Origin: Pseudomonadota bacterium
Lineage (GTDB): Bacteria; Myxococcota_A; UBA796; SXON01
Length of the DNA stretch: 64,000 nucleotides
Direction: 5' to 3'
NCBI GenBank assembly: GCA_005778355.1
Contig: SXON01000246.1
Coordinates: 22,454-86,453, forward strand
The first letter of the stretch is position 1. Each line of letters starts with the position of its first letter. The notes below the pieces were generated by a model. The model did not search any database, was not told the origin of the DNA, and saw only the letters and a program-made list of their open reading frames with translations. The position numbers were made by a program, and so were the translations under genes. Positions 16,123 through 24,417 of this stretch are shown in pieces.

Positions 16123-17634
16123 ATGTTGTACTCCTTGCTCGCCTGCACCGACCCGAGCGGCGAGCGCGCCGCTCCGGGCGACAGCAGCGCCGAGCTCGAC
16201 ACCGCCTTCGACGGTGGCGATAGCGGGATGCCACCGACCTTCGACGAGACGGTCGACGTGCTCGTGATCGGCGCCGGACCGGCGGGCCTCGCCGCCGCCG
16301 CCGAGGTGGTTGCCGCGGGTGCCACCGTGCTGGTGCTCGAACGCGAGACCTGGGCAGGCGGCGCCTGCAACGACGCGGCGGTGATGTTCTTCGCCGGCAC
16401 CCCCGAGCAGGCCGCCCTCGGCATCGAAGACTCCCCCGAACGTCTCGCGGCCGACTGGAACGCCTTCACCGGTGGCGACGCCGACGACCCCTGGTTCGCC
16501 TACTTCGCCGAGAATCACGTGGCGATGGTGAAGGACTGGCTGGCGGAGCGCGGACTGCAATGGGGCACGCCAACCGCCGATAGCGGCTCGGGCGACGTCG
16601 AGCGCATCTTCGAGATCGACGGCTGGGGACCGGAGCTGGTGGCGGTCTTGCTCGACCAGATACCGAACGACGCGGTTCGTTACGAGGCCTCCGCCAGCAC
16701 CCTCCTGGTTGACGGTGGACATGTCGTGGGCGCGTCGTGGACCGACCTCGCGAGCGGCAGCTCGCACAGCATCGGCGCCGACGCGGTGATCGTGGCCACC
16801 GGCGGTTTCCAGTACGACCTGGAGCGCGTGAAGGCGCTCATCCCGGACGTGGCCACGTCGGCGCTCCGGCGCGGCAGCTTCATCAACGCCGATGGCAACG
16901 GTCACGACATGCTCAGCTCCGTGGGGGCCGTCACGCAGAACCTCGATGCCCTCGGCTTCTACGCGCACGCCACTTTTCATCCCGACAGCGACACCGGCGA
17001 GCTCACGAGCCAGGTCTTCGGCGAGTACCCCCTGGTGGCCGGCGACGGGCTTCGCTTCGCCGACGATTCCGACGCGCAGAGCTTCGTGCTCGGTCGTACG
17101 CGGGCGCTCTTGCCCGGCGAGTCAGCGTGGCTGGTCAGCTCCGGGCAGATCCGCGGGATGCCATTCGCCAACCCGGACGACGTGAGCGAGGTGTGGTCGG
17201 TCGACCAACTGGTGGAGGCGGGCGTCATCATCGAGGCGAACGACGTCACCGAGCTCGCCAGCACGATGGGCATCGACGGTGCCGCGCTTTCGTCCGAGGT
17301 CGACGCCTGGAATGCGGCAGTTCGCGGCGAGGTGGACGACCCTTGGCGCGACGAGGCAGGGATGGCCGAGGTCGGCCCGCCCCCCTTTTACGCGATGCCC
17401 GTGGCGGCCACCGCGGCCAAGGCCTTCGGGGGTATCGACGTCGACCTGTCCGGCCGGGTGATCGACGACGACGGCGTGCCGATTCCGGGGGCGTACGCGG
17501 CGGGCGAGCTGACCGGCATGCTGGGCGGTTCCATCGTGGGCGAACACGGCTTCACCGGATCGCTGACGGCCGTGGTGCTCGGCGGTCGCGTGGCGGGAAT
17601 GGCCGCCGCAGGGGAATCCACCGGGGGGGAGTAG
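16123..17634 (+). CDS. FAD-dependent oxidoreductase, fumarate reductase flavoprotein-like lipoprotein
   Basis: A 503-residue FAD-binding protein of the succinate dehydrogenase/fumarate reductase flavoprotein (FAD_binding_2) family. Residues 1-8 (MLYSLLAC) form a minimal lipoprotein signal, then a Ser/Asp-rich linker of about 30 residues. The dinucleotide motif follows (VLVIGAGPAGLAAAAEVV), with VIVATGGF in the middle and a C-terminal FAD-contact segment (GAYAAGELTG). It lacks the heme domain of soluble periplasmic fumarate reductases. It would act on the outer side of the inner membrane or in the outer membrane, with unknown electron partner. TAGAAT lies 6 bases before the ATG, with no ribosome binding site. 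Confidence 0.85.
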   Translation: MLYSLLACTDPSGERAAPGDSSAELDTAFDGGDSGMPPTFDETVDVLVIGAGPAGLAAAAEVVAAGATVLVLERETWAGGACNDAAVMFFAGTPEQAALGIEDSPERLAADWNAFTGGDADDPWFAYFAENHVAMVKDWLAERGLQWGTPTADSGSGDVERIFEIDGWGPELVAVLLDQIPNDAVRYEASASTLLVDGGHVVGASWTDLASGSSHSIGADAVIVATGGFQYDLERVKALIPDVATSALRRGSFINADGNGHDMLSSVGAVTQNLDALGFYAHATFHPDSDTGELTSQVFGEYPLVAGDGLRFADDSDAQSFVLGRTRALLPGESAWLVSSGQIRGMPFANPDDVSEVWSVDQLVEAGVIIEANDVTELASTMGIDGAALSSEVDAWNAAVRGEVDDPWRDEAGMAEVGPPPFYAMPVAATAAKAFGGIDVDLSGRVIDDDGVPIPGAYAAGELTGMLGGSIVGEHGFTGSLTAVVLGGRVAGMAAAGESTGGE

Positions 17635-17683
17635 AGTCAACCGGCGTGCCGAGGGCGGAACGCTGAATCCCACCCTTGAAGAA

Positions 17684-17711
17684 TTGCGGTTTTTTGGGGC
17701 GTGGGTATATT
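17684..17711 (+). promoter_or_regulatory. Candidate sigma-70 promoter for small protein and SGNH hydrolase
   Basis: TTGCGG and TATATT are separated by 16 bases in an AT-richer pocket of the 109-base intergenic region. The predicted start is near 17718, leaving a leader of about 25 bases with GGGAG before the ATG at 17744. Confidence 0.5.
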
Positions 17712-17743
17712 GAAGCTGCAGGCATTGCCTGCGGGAGTGCGGG

Positions 17744-17959
17744 ATGCTCGACGGCTACATCATCGAGCGGATCCAGAGGCAGCGGGAGGCGGTCGACGCC
17801 GAGCGTGAGCCGCTGAGGATCTCGATCCCGCAGCCACCCCCGGGCACGGGCAAACGCGGCAGTACCGGCGACTCGAGCCGGGGCACCGACGACGTTCGCC
17901 CCCGTGATAACGACGGCCCCACGGAGCGTGGTGTCGTCGATGTCGACTTCAGCATCTAG
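17744..17959 (+). CDS. Small charged protein, MLDGYIIERI type
   Basis: A 71-residue protein beginning MLDGYIIERIQRQRE, with a highly charged, proline-rich centre (PQPPPGTGKRG) and a C-terminus RGVVDVDFSI. The start has a clear GGGAG ribosome binding site and its own promoter candidate. The reading frame overlaps the SGNH hydrolase start by 20 bases. The author recalls similar small proteins with conserved ends and a variable middle from myxobacterial genomes, but could not search. The conserved hydrophobic ends suggest short strands or docking peptides. No function known; it is probably real because of promoter, ribosome binding site and coupling. Confidence 0.7.
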   Translation: MLDGYIIERIQRQREAVDAEREPLRISIPQPPPGTGKRGSTGDSSRGTDDVRPRDNDGPTERGVVDVDFSI

Positions 17960-19058
17960 TCCAGCGCCACCCAGGCTCACGCGCCGCCGGAAGTTCGTTC
18001 TCGGTGCGGTCGCGACATTGCTCGCACTGCTGGTGCTGGAAGGCGGACTTCGACTCGCGATGGGTCCACCGCCGCCGCCGGTACGGGTCTTTGGCGCGCT
18101 CAAGGACTACGACCAGTACCTCGCGCAGCGAGGGGCGTTCATCGCCGCCAACTTCGTGCAGAACGATGCACCCACCATCCCCGTTGAAACCAAGACCCCG
18201 CGCTGCGCGGTGCTCGGCGGCAGCAGCGTGCACGAGGGCTCACCCTCGGTGCCGACCGGCGCCGAGTTCCCCGCGTTGATCGGCGACGCGGTGGGCTTCC
18301 CGGTGGTCAATCTCGGGGCACCGGGGCTCGACAGCTTCGACATGGTGCGCATCGTCGAGGACATGGTGCAGTGGAAGTGGAGCTGCATCGTGCTTTACGG
18401 CCCGCACAACGACTTCGGCAACGCCTTCTTCCAGTCGCGCTTCGGGACGCCGCTCGGCGCGCTCGGCGCCCGCGCGCTGGCGGCGATGGAGCACTTCCAG
18501 CTGTTCACGCAAGTGGCCCGCCTCGTCAACGCCTCCGGGGGCACCCGGCTGACGGGCACGATTCACAGCGGGCCCGTCGGCCTCGACGACGAGCGTGTCG
18601 AGCGCATCCTCCGCTACCTCGAGCAGAACCACCGTCGCATGGCCTGGCTCGCAGAGCAAAATGGCATCAAGACGATCATCGTGTCGCCGGTCGGTCACAC
18701 GCTCAACCAGCCGGGCGACCCCTGCACCAACCCCGGCTGCGCCCGGGCGCTCTACCAGGAGGCGATCGCCGTGGCCGACTGGAACCCCCAGCGGGCGGCG
18801 CAGCTGTTCCGCGAGGCTCGCGATGCCGACCGCATCGGCCTCCGGGCGCCCACGGCGGCCACGGCGGCGCTGCACCAGGTGGCCACCGAGACGGGCTCCA
18901 TCTGGGTCGACGCGGAGAAGATCGTGCCCCAGCACCAGCTCGTGCCCCTCCCGTCGCCGCTCTTGTTCACCGACGGCGTACACTTCACGGCGGCCGGCCA
19001 CCGCGCCATGGCCGAGGCGATCACGCCAGCGGTGAGACAGGCCGTCGCCGGAGGCTGA
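17940..19058 (+). CDS. SGNH/GDSL-like hydrolase, membrane-anchored
   Basis: A 372-residue protein with one N-terminal membrane segment (FVLGAVATLLALLVLEGGL) and an exposed SGNH domain. Block I is VLGGSSVHEGS with the nucleophile serine, block III is YGPHNDFGN, and block V is TDGVHFTAAGH, giving the Asp-x-x-His pair. Such enzymes remove acyl groups from polysaccharides, peptidoglycan or lipids; the substrate is unknown. The ATG at 17940 sits inside the end of the small-protein gene and removes a 12-residue extension present in the ORF track. The operon may continue into the DUF2325-like gene 24 bases downstream. Confidence 0.82.
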   Translation: MSTSASSPAPPRLTRRRKFVLGAVATLLALLVLEGGLRLAMGPPPPPVRVFGALKDYDQYLAQRGAFIAANFVQNDAPTIPVETKTPRCAVLGGSSVHEGSPSVPTGAEFPALIGDAVGFPVVNLGAPGLDSFDMVRIVEDMVQWKWSCIVLYGPHNDFGNAFFQSRFGTPLGALGARALAAMEHFQLFTQVARLVNASGGTRLTGTIHSGPVGLDDERVERILRYLEQNHRRMAWLAEQNGIKTIIVSPVGHTLNQPGDPCTNPGCARALYQEAIAVADWNPQRAAQLFREARDADRIGLRAPTAATAALHQVATETGSIWVDAEKIVPQHQLVPLPSPLLFTDGVHFTAAGHRAMAEAITPAVRQAVAGG

Positions 19059-19082
19059 GGCGTCGCGTTAGCCAAGCCCACG

Positions 19083-19802
19083 ATGGCGCGAGACGAGCAC
19101 CGCACGGGCGACCTAGACGCCCTCGCCGAGTTCGAAAATGCATTCGGCAAAAGCCCAAGGTCCAGGCCTACGCCGCCCCGACCCTCGGCCCCTCCCCCCC
19201 GCGCGACGCACCCAGGTCGGCCGCCCGTGGCCCACCAGACCGCGCCCGCCGTCGCGACCGTGTCCCGCGAGCTGCTCGTCGCCGCCGAGACCGAGCGGGA
19301 TCGGCTCGCCGCCGCGCTGCACGTGGCCGTTGGCGAGCGCGACCAGGCCCTCGACCGCGTCGAGCGCCTCGCCGGGCGCGTGGCCGAGCTGGCGGACAAG
19401 CTCGCACGGGCCCTCGCCGAGCGACCGACTGATCGCCCGGTGGAGCCGCAGCCGACGCCTGCGCTCGACGCGCCCGAGGATGACGGGGCCATCGCCGCCT
19501 CGCTCCGGCGCTTCAACACCGCCTGCCTCCTCACCGGCACCCGGTACCTCGCCATCGTCGGCGGATCGCCGAGATACCACGAAGCGCTTCGCAACGGCGT
19601 CGACAAGCGCATCGACTTTCGAATCGTGCCCGGCGACGTGTCGCGCCCTCCCAAATTCCCCGACCGAACCCGGGTGGTGATCTGGGGCGGCACCGAGCTC
19701 GATCACAGCGTGTCGAGCGCCTACCCCGGCGCGTGGGTGATCCCGCACCGGGGCATCACCCGCTTCCTCGACGACCTGTCGCGACGCATCAACGGCGGCT
19801 AG
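19083..19802 (+). CDS. Coiled-coil protein with DUF2325-like C-terminal domain
   Basis: A 239-residue protein. The N-terminal 70 residues are proline-rich and disordered. A coiled coil follows (about 75-120, ETERDRLAAALHVAVGERDQ onward). The C-terminal 100 residues start with LAIVGGSPRYHEALR and end with a VVIWGGTELDHSVSSAY segment and then GAWVIPHRGITRFLDDL. This alternating strand-helix pattern resembles DUF2325 domains, which occur at the end of coiled-coil proteins in many bacteria. It is probably cytoplasmic. Function unknown; the resemblance is by recalled pattern only. Confidence 0.65.
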   Translation: MARDEHRTGDLDALAEFENAFGKSPRSRPTPPRPSAPPPRATHPGRPPVAHQTAPAVATVSRELLVAAETERDRLAAALHVAVGERDQALDRVERLAGRVAELADKLARALAERPTDRPVEPQPTPALDAPEDDGAIAASLRRFNTACLLTGTRYLAIVGGSPRYHEALRNGVDKRIDFRIVPGDVSRPPKFPDRTRVVIWGGTELDHSVSSAYPGAWVIPHRGITRFLDDLSRRINGG

Positions 19803-19808
19803 ACCACG

Positions 19809-21791
19809 CTAGGGCGTGTCCAGGAGCACGACGAGCGCCTCGATGTCGCCCACAGGCGCGGCGCAGGACTGGCCCCGGCACACCCAGGCGGTCGCCACCT
19901 CGGCGCGGCGTCCCTCGGCGAGGGGGTGGCCCGCGGGGAGCTGCTCGAGCCGCAGGCACAGGCCGCGTGGACCGAGGTGCGCCCGGGCCGCGTCGATCAA
20001 GGGCTCCGCACCCTCCCCGCCCACGATCACCTCGACGAAACCACGGTGGTAGGTGTCGAGCACGCTCAGCAGGTGCCCCGTGGCGTAGGGGTTTGACTCG
20101 AGCGCCTCCGCCGACGCCCGCAGCGTGTCTTCCACGCGCGCGGTCCACCGGGGATCCTCGTCGTGCACCGACAAGCGCTGCAGGAAGCTGGCCGCCAGCG
20201 CCGTGCCGCTGGGGGTCGCGGAGTCGTGGGCGTCGCGGGGGCGCACCACGAGCGGCTCGCCATCCCGAGGCGTCATGAACCAGGCGCCGGTGGCGCGGTC
20301 AAAGAAGTCGCCCTCCATGGCCACGGCGAGGCCGAGCGCCCGGTCGAGCCAGCGCCGCTCGCCGGTAGCCTCGAACAAGAGCACGAAGGCCTCGCCGACC
20401 GCGGCGTGGTCGTCGAGGAAGGCGGGGCCCTTGCCGTCGTCGCCGCAGCGGCAGTGCAACAGGCGTCCATTGGCCGAGAGTCGCGACATGATCGCCTCGC
20501 CACACCGGGTGGCCTCGTCGAGCCATCGCCTCGATCCCGTGGCGTGGTAGCCCGCGACGAAGGCGCCAATGGCGAGGCCGTTCCACGAGGCGATGAGCTT
20601 CTCGTCGCGGAGCGGCGGGATGCGCCCAGCACGCGCGGCGAGCAGGGCGGCTCGGGCCTCGTCGAGGCCGGCGATGTCGCCCACGCGACGCAGGATGCTG
20701 TTGCCCTCCCAGTTGCCGCGCGGCGTCACGTCGTAGGCGCGGCAGAAACGCTCGGCGACGGCGTCGTCACCGAGGATCGCCTTGACCGCCTCGGGCGTCC
20801 ACACGAAGAACTTGCCCTCTTCGCCCTCGCTATCGGCATCGGTCGTCGCATAGAAGGCGCCGCTGCCGTCCTGCATGTCGCGACAAAGATAGGTCAGCGT
20901 CTCCTCCACCACCCTCAGAAGGTCCGCGTCGCCGGTGGCGCGCCAGGCCGAGGCGTAGAGCGGCACCAGCTGGGCGTTGTCGTAGAGCATCTTCTCGAAG
21001 TGGGGTACAAGCCACTCCTCGTCCGTCGAGTAGCGGTGGAAGCCACCGCCCAGCTGGTCGTAGATGCCGCCTTCCGCCATCTTGCGCAGCATCAGCAGCA
21101 CGAGGTCGCGACAGCGGGCGTCGCCGCTTTCCAGCGCATGCCGCCAGGCCACCCAGACGTTCGAGGGCGACGGGAACTTGGGTCGCGTCCCGAAGCCGCC
21201 GTGGACGGGGTCCATCCGCCCCGCGAGAAACTCGGCCGCGTCAGCCAATAGATCGGCTGCGGGAAGCGCTCCGGAACCGGCCGCGTGGATGCGCTCGAGC
21301 CCCTGCAAGATCGAGCCGGCCGCACGCTCCACGTCGTCACGGCGCTCGTGGTAGGCGCGAGCCACCTGGTGCAGCACCTCCCGGAAGCTCGGCATCCCGT
21401 GCCGTGGCTCATCGGGGAAGTAGGTGCCCACGTAGAAGCAGCGCCCGTCGGGCAGGAGGAAGGCGGTGAGCGGCCAGCCGCCGCTCTGCCGCATCAGCTG
21501 CACGGCGCCCTGGTAGATCGCGTCAACATCCGGCCGTTCTTCACGATCGACCTTGATCGACACGTACAACTCGTTCATCAGCGCTGCGGTGCCCTCCTCC
21601 TCGAAGGACTCGCGCTCCATCACATGGCACCAGTGGCAGGCCGCGTAGCCGATACTCAGGAGAATCGGCTTGTTCTCGGCGCGCGCCCGGGCGAAGGCCT
21701 CGTCGCCCCAGGGGAACCAGTCCACTGGGTTGTGCATGTGCTGGCGAAGATAGGGCGAGGACTGCGACGCGAGACGGTTGGCCGCCTTCAC
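19809..21791 (-). CDS. Thioredoxin-domain protein, DUF255/YyaL (SSP411) family
   Basis: A 660-residue protein matching the YyaL/spermatogenesis-associated-protein-20 family. The N-terminal 160 residues form a thioredoxin-like domain starting [14 protein letters not shown] with HNPVDWFPW and the CHWCH redox motif (Cys-x-x-Cys). The rest is an (alpha/alpha) barrel like that of N-acylglucosamine epimerase-type enzymes, with [12 protein letters not shown] and [12 protein letters not shown]. Its biochemical role is unsettled in the family. GTG at 21791 forms a GTGA overlap with the Rieske gene stop; an ATG at 21803 is the alternative start, adding four residues. Last gene of the FG-GAP/Rieske/YyaL operon. 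Confidence 0.9.
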   Translation of the reverse strand: MKAANRLASQSSPYLRQHMHNPVDWFPWGDEAFARARAENKPILLSIGYAACHWCHVMERESFEEEGTAALMNELYVSIKVDREERPDVDAIYQGAVQLMRQSGGWPLTAFLLPDGRCFYVGTYFPDEPRHGMPSFREVLHQVARAYHERRDDVERAAGSILQGLERIHAAGSGALPAADLLADAAEFLAGRMDPVHGGFGTRPKFPSPSNVWVAWRHALESGDARCRDLVLLMLRKMAEGGIYDQLGGGFHRYSTDEEWLVPHFEKMLYDNAQLVPLYASAWRATGDADLLRVVEETLTYLCRDMQDGSGAFYATTDADSEGEEGKFFVWTPEAVKAILGDDAVAERFCRAYDVTPRGNWEGNSILRRVGDIAGLDEARAALLAARAGRIPPLRDEKLIASWNGLAIGAFVAGYHATGSRRWLDEATRCGEAIMSRLSANGRLLHCRCGDDGKGPAFLDDHAAVGEAFVLLFEATGERRWLDRALGLAVAMEGDFFDRATGAWFMTPRDGEPLVVRPRDAHDSATPSGTALAASFLQRLSVHDEDPRWTARVEDTLRASAEALESNPYATGHLLSVLDTYHRGFVEVIVGGEGAEPLIDAARAHLGPRGLCLRLEQLPAGHPLAEGRRAEVATAWVCRGQSCAAPVGDIEALVVLLDTP

Positions 21792-22282
21792 ATCTGCACG
21801 CACACCGCGTTGCCCACCACCTTCACGTCGAAGGTGCGCACCTTGACGGCGGCGTTGGTCTTGCAGCTGCCATCGGTGACGTCGTATTTCCAGCCGTGGT
21901 AGGGGCAGCTCACGACGCTGCCGTCGAGCTTGCCGTCGCCGAGAGGCCCGCCGGCGTGTGGACAGGTGTTGGCGATGGCGTGGTGCTGGCCGTTCACGCG
22001 GGCCACCGCGATCGCGGTGCCGCCGATGATCACCTCGATGATCTGCCCGTCGGCCAGGGCATCCTTGTGGAGCACCACCTCGTAGCCGTCGGGCGGGTTT
22101 ACGTCTTTCGGGGCTTCCTTGCGGAGCCCCAGCGCCTTCTCGGCGGGCTCGGGGGCGGCCGCGGCCGGGGCCGGGCGCGGGGAGCTGGGCGGCGGGCTCG
22201 GCGTGGTGGCCTTGTCGCGACCGAGGATCTTCGCGCGGAGGCCGTCGGGGCGACCGACCAGGAGGGTCTTCAGAAAGCTCAT
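21788..22282 (-). CDS. Rieske [2Fe-2S] ferredoxin-like protein
   Basis: A 164-residue protein with a C-terminal Rieske domain. The two cluster-binding motifs are [13 protein letters not shown] (CxH) and [11 protein letters not shown] (CxxH). The N-terminal 60 residues are a proline/alanine-rich linker after [12 protein letters not shown], with no clear signal peptide, so the protein may be cytoplasmic or peripheral. It would transfer electrons to an oxygenase or reductase not encoded nearby. Start ATG 22282 is 22 bases after the FG-GAP lipoprotein stop. Its stop overlaps the start of the YyaL gene, so the two are probably made together. Confidence 0.9.
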   Translation of the reverse strand: MSFLKTLLVGRPDGLRAKILGRDKATTPSPPPSSPRPAPAAAAPEPAEKALGLRKEAPKDVNPPDGYEVVLHKDALADGQIIEVIIGGTAIAVARVNGQHHAIANTCPHAGGPLGDGKLDGSVVSCPYHGWKYDVTDGSCKTNAAVKVRTFDVKVVGNAVCVQM

Positions 22283-22304
22283 CGGGGCTCCGATTCGGGA
22301 AGGC

Positions 22305-23870
22305 TTAGAAACTGCTGGGGACCAGCCACGCCGTCCCCGACTCGTAGCCCGGCGCGGTGACCACCAGATCGTCGTCCAGGTCACCGTCTGTGTCGGCGCC
22401 CGCCAGCGACAGGCCGAAGTAGTCGCCCGAGGCGGGTCCCTCGAGGCCCGTCGCGGCGGCATCGACGCTGAGCGCGCCGCCCGCGATGAGCTGCTCCGAG
22501 GAGAAGACGTACACGTGGCCGGTGGTTTCCCCCGGCGAGCCCACGACGAACTCCAGCTTGCCGTCGTCGTCGAGCTGCATCAGCGCGGCCGACCGTGGCG
22601 TGGCCTGGCCGTCGTCGCTGACGTAGGCGCGCGTGCCGGTGATGGTGGTCTGGGCCACGTCGCCCACATCGTAGGTGCCGGGGCCCATGCCGCCGAACAC
22701 GACGAACCACGTTCGGTCGCCATCGTCGCGGTAGTCCGACACGAGGAAGTCGGCCTGGCCGTCGTCGTTCAGGTCGGCCGCGCCGAGCAAGAAGCCGCCG
22801 AAGAGGTCGCCGGCGTTGTCGCCGAAGATCTTGATGTCCGCGTCGTCGACATTGATGCTGTCGCCCTCGTCGGTAACGAGCATGTCGGCGCCAAACACGA
22901 ACAACCCGCCCGCCGTCACCCGCGTGCCGGTGGTGGCCTTCGGGGCGCTCGCGACGAGGTCGCCCCCGTCGTTGCCGTCCACTTCGAGGCCCGCCAGACC
23001 GATGCCCAGCCCCAGCGTGGTGGCCGTCGACTCGATCCGCGCGCCCTGCGAGAGCTCAGTGATGCTGCCATCCACGATGCCATCGCCGTCGAGCAACCAC
23101 ACCGAGGTGCCGCCGCCCTCGATGCCGGTGATGGCGACGTCGTTACCGATGGGCGTGGCGGCGAAGCCAACGCGAGACAGGAGCGTGCTGTCGGTGATCG
23201 TCGTGAGTGAGCTGGTGCTGATGGTTCCGGGGGCAAGGTCGGCCGCGAAGGCCACGTACACCGCCGTGTCGTCGGCACCGGTGCTGCCCGGGTCGCCGAT
23301 GAGCAGGTCGGCCTTGCTGTCGCCGTCGAGTTCGCAACCCACGATGCTGTAGCCGAAGGTCCCGCCGCCCGGACTGGTGATCAGCGTGCTGCTGCCCTCG
23401 TCGCCCAGCACCCCGTTGCTGAAGTCGGAGACCGGGGTGAACGCCACCTGGTTATCGTTGACCAGCCCCGCCGCCACGCGCGTCGTGCCCGAGGGATCGG
23501 GGATGGTTTCCAGCGACCACACCAGGCCCAGCGGCGAGACGCTGACGTTGTGATCGATGTCGACCACCCGCTCGAAGTCGTCGCCATCGCAGTCCTCATC
23601 GGCGTAGCTGAAACGCTCGACGGCGCCTGGGTAGGCGTAGGGGTTGTTGTCGTCGCAGTCGCGTTTGGACGCGTCGGTGTCGTCGGCGAAGTAGCCATCG
23701 CCGTCGTCGTCGCCGATCTGGCCGCCGGTGTCGCCCGTATCGGTGGCGGTGTCGCCCGTGTCGCCCGAGCCCGTGTCGGTATCAGCCGAGTCGATCCCGG
23801 TTTCGCGAGGAATGGCGCCCGTGTCGGGCAGTACGGGCGGCGGACAAGCGACGAGCAGGAGCAGAAGCAT
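22305..23870 (-). CDS. FG-GAP/integrin-like repeat lipoprotein with DTG linker
   Basis: A 521-residue lipoprotein: MLLLLLVAC is the signal and lipobox, followed by a long Asp-Thr-Gly linker (for example TDTGSGDTGDTATDTG) and a MopE-like calcium segment (DDDGDGYFADDTDA, DCDDNNPYAYPGA). The main body holds several FG-GAP units, such as FGYSIVGCELDGDSKADLLI and FGGFLLGAADLNDDGQADFL. These form a calcium-binding beta-propeller exposed at the cell surface. Role in adhesion or surface structure is inferred. It is the first gene of the operon with Rieske and YyaL proteins. Confidence 0.85.
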   Translation of the reverse strand: MLLLLLVACPPPVLPDTGAIPRETGIDSADTDTGSGDTGDTATDTGDTGGQIGDDDGDGYFADDTDASKRDCDDNNPYAYPGAVERFSYADEDCDGDDFERVVDIDHNVSVSPLGLVWSLETIPDPSGTTRVAAGLVNDNQVAFTPVSDFSNGVLGDEGSSTLITSPGGGTFGYSIVGCELDGDSKADLLIGDPGSTGADDTAVYVAFAADLAPGTISTSSLTTITDSTLLSRVGFAATPIGNDVAITGIEGGGTSVWLLDGDGIVDGSITELSQGARIESTATTLGLGIGLAGLEVDGNDGGDLVASAPKATTGTRVTAGGLFVFGADMLVTDEGDSINVDDADIKIFGDNAGDLFGGFLLGAADLNDDGQADFLVSDYRDDGDRTWFVVFGGMGPGTYDVGDVAQTTITGTRAYVSDDGQATPRSAALMQLDDDGKLEFVVGSPGETTGHVYVFSSEQLIAGGALSVDAAATGLEGPASGDYFGLSLAGADTDGDLDDDLVVTAPGYESGTAWLVPSSF

Positions 23871-23885
23871 GGATGTATCCGTCGT

Positions 23886-23900
23886 CCCCGGTAACCGGGG
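23886..23900. promoter_or_regulatory. Perfect inverted repeat in divergent intergenic region
   Basis: CCCCGGTAACCGGGG has 6-base arms and a 3-base centre. It lies 15 bases upstream of the FG-GAP lipoprotein start and 56 bases upstream of the divergent lipoprotein start at 23956. It could be an operator or a short mRNA hairpin in the minus-strand leader. No T-run follows, so it is not an obvious terminator. Confidence 0.3.
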
Positions 23901-23955
23901 CGAAATCCCCCCGTCGACTGCCCGGCTCGGGCGTCAGTCCGATAGACTAGGCGCC

Positions 23956-24417
23956 ATGCGGCTGTTCCTGCTGGTTTTCCTCGGTGCGTGCGCCCCTCCG
24001 CCCTACGATCCGGTCGACACGGGCACCGACCTCGGCACCTACATCGACATCACCTGGCCACCCAACGAGTACCAGGCCACGGGTTGTGTGACCGTCGTGG
24101 TCGACTGGGGCGGCATCACACTGACCGACCCGATGGTCAGCCCCGATTCGGTCGACGGACAGGGCCACTACCACATCGCCTACGAGAACGGCTATGCCCT
24201 TTGCACCAAGCCTTATTGCCTGGTGGGGTTCAGCGGACCCGACGGGATCGCGGGCACCGAGGATGATCTGAGCGAAGGGGTCAAGGAACTGCGAGCTGAG
24301 CTGGTGGACAACGAGCACGCGCCTCTGGAAGACGAAGACGGCGACGTGATCTCCGACACCGTGCAGGTTGTCGTGACGCAGGGCGAGTGCACGGAGGGGT
24401 CGCCCGTTGCATACTGA
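23956..24417 (+). CDS. Small lipoprotein of unknown function
   Basis: A 153-residue protein with signal MRLFLLVFLGAC (lipobox LGAC) and a DTGTDLGTY linker. The body is beta-rich with one Cys pair (ALCTKPYC) and an acidic segment GIAGTEDDL resembling a calcium loop. No family recognised. The ATG at 23956 is 7 bases after TAGACT, without a ribosome binding site, so a leaderless transcript is plausible. Its end overlaps the kinase start by 11 bases, which places it at the head of a lipoprotein/kinase/exported-protein operon. Confidence 0.7.
   Translation: MRLFLLVFLGACAPPPYDPVDTGTDLGTYIDITWPPNEYQATGCVTVVVDWGGITLTDPMVSPDSVDGQGHYHIAYENGYALCTKPYCLVGFSGPDGIAGTEDDLSEGVKELRAELVDNEHAPLEDEDGDVISDTVQVVVTQGECTEGSPVAY

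Noticed and set aside
23728-23955. N-terminal extension of the small lipoprotein ORF
   Set aside because: Antisense to the DTG linker of the neighbouring lipoprotein; the signal peptide starts at 23956.
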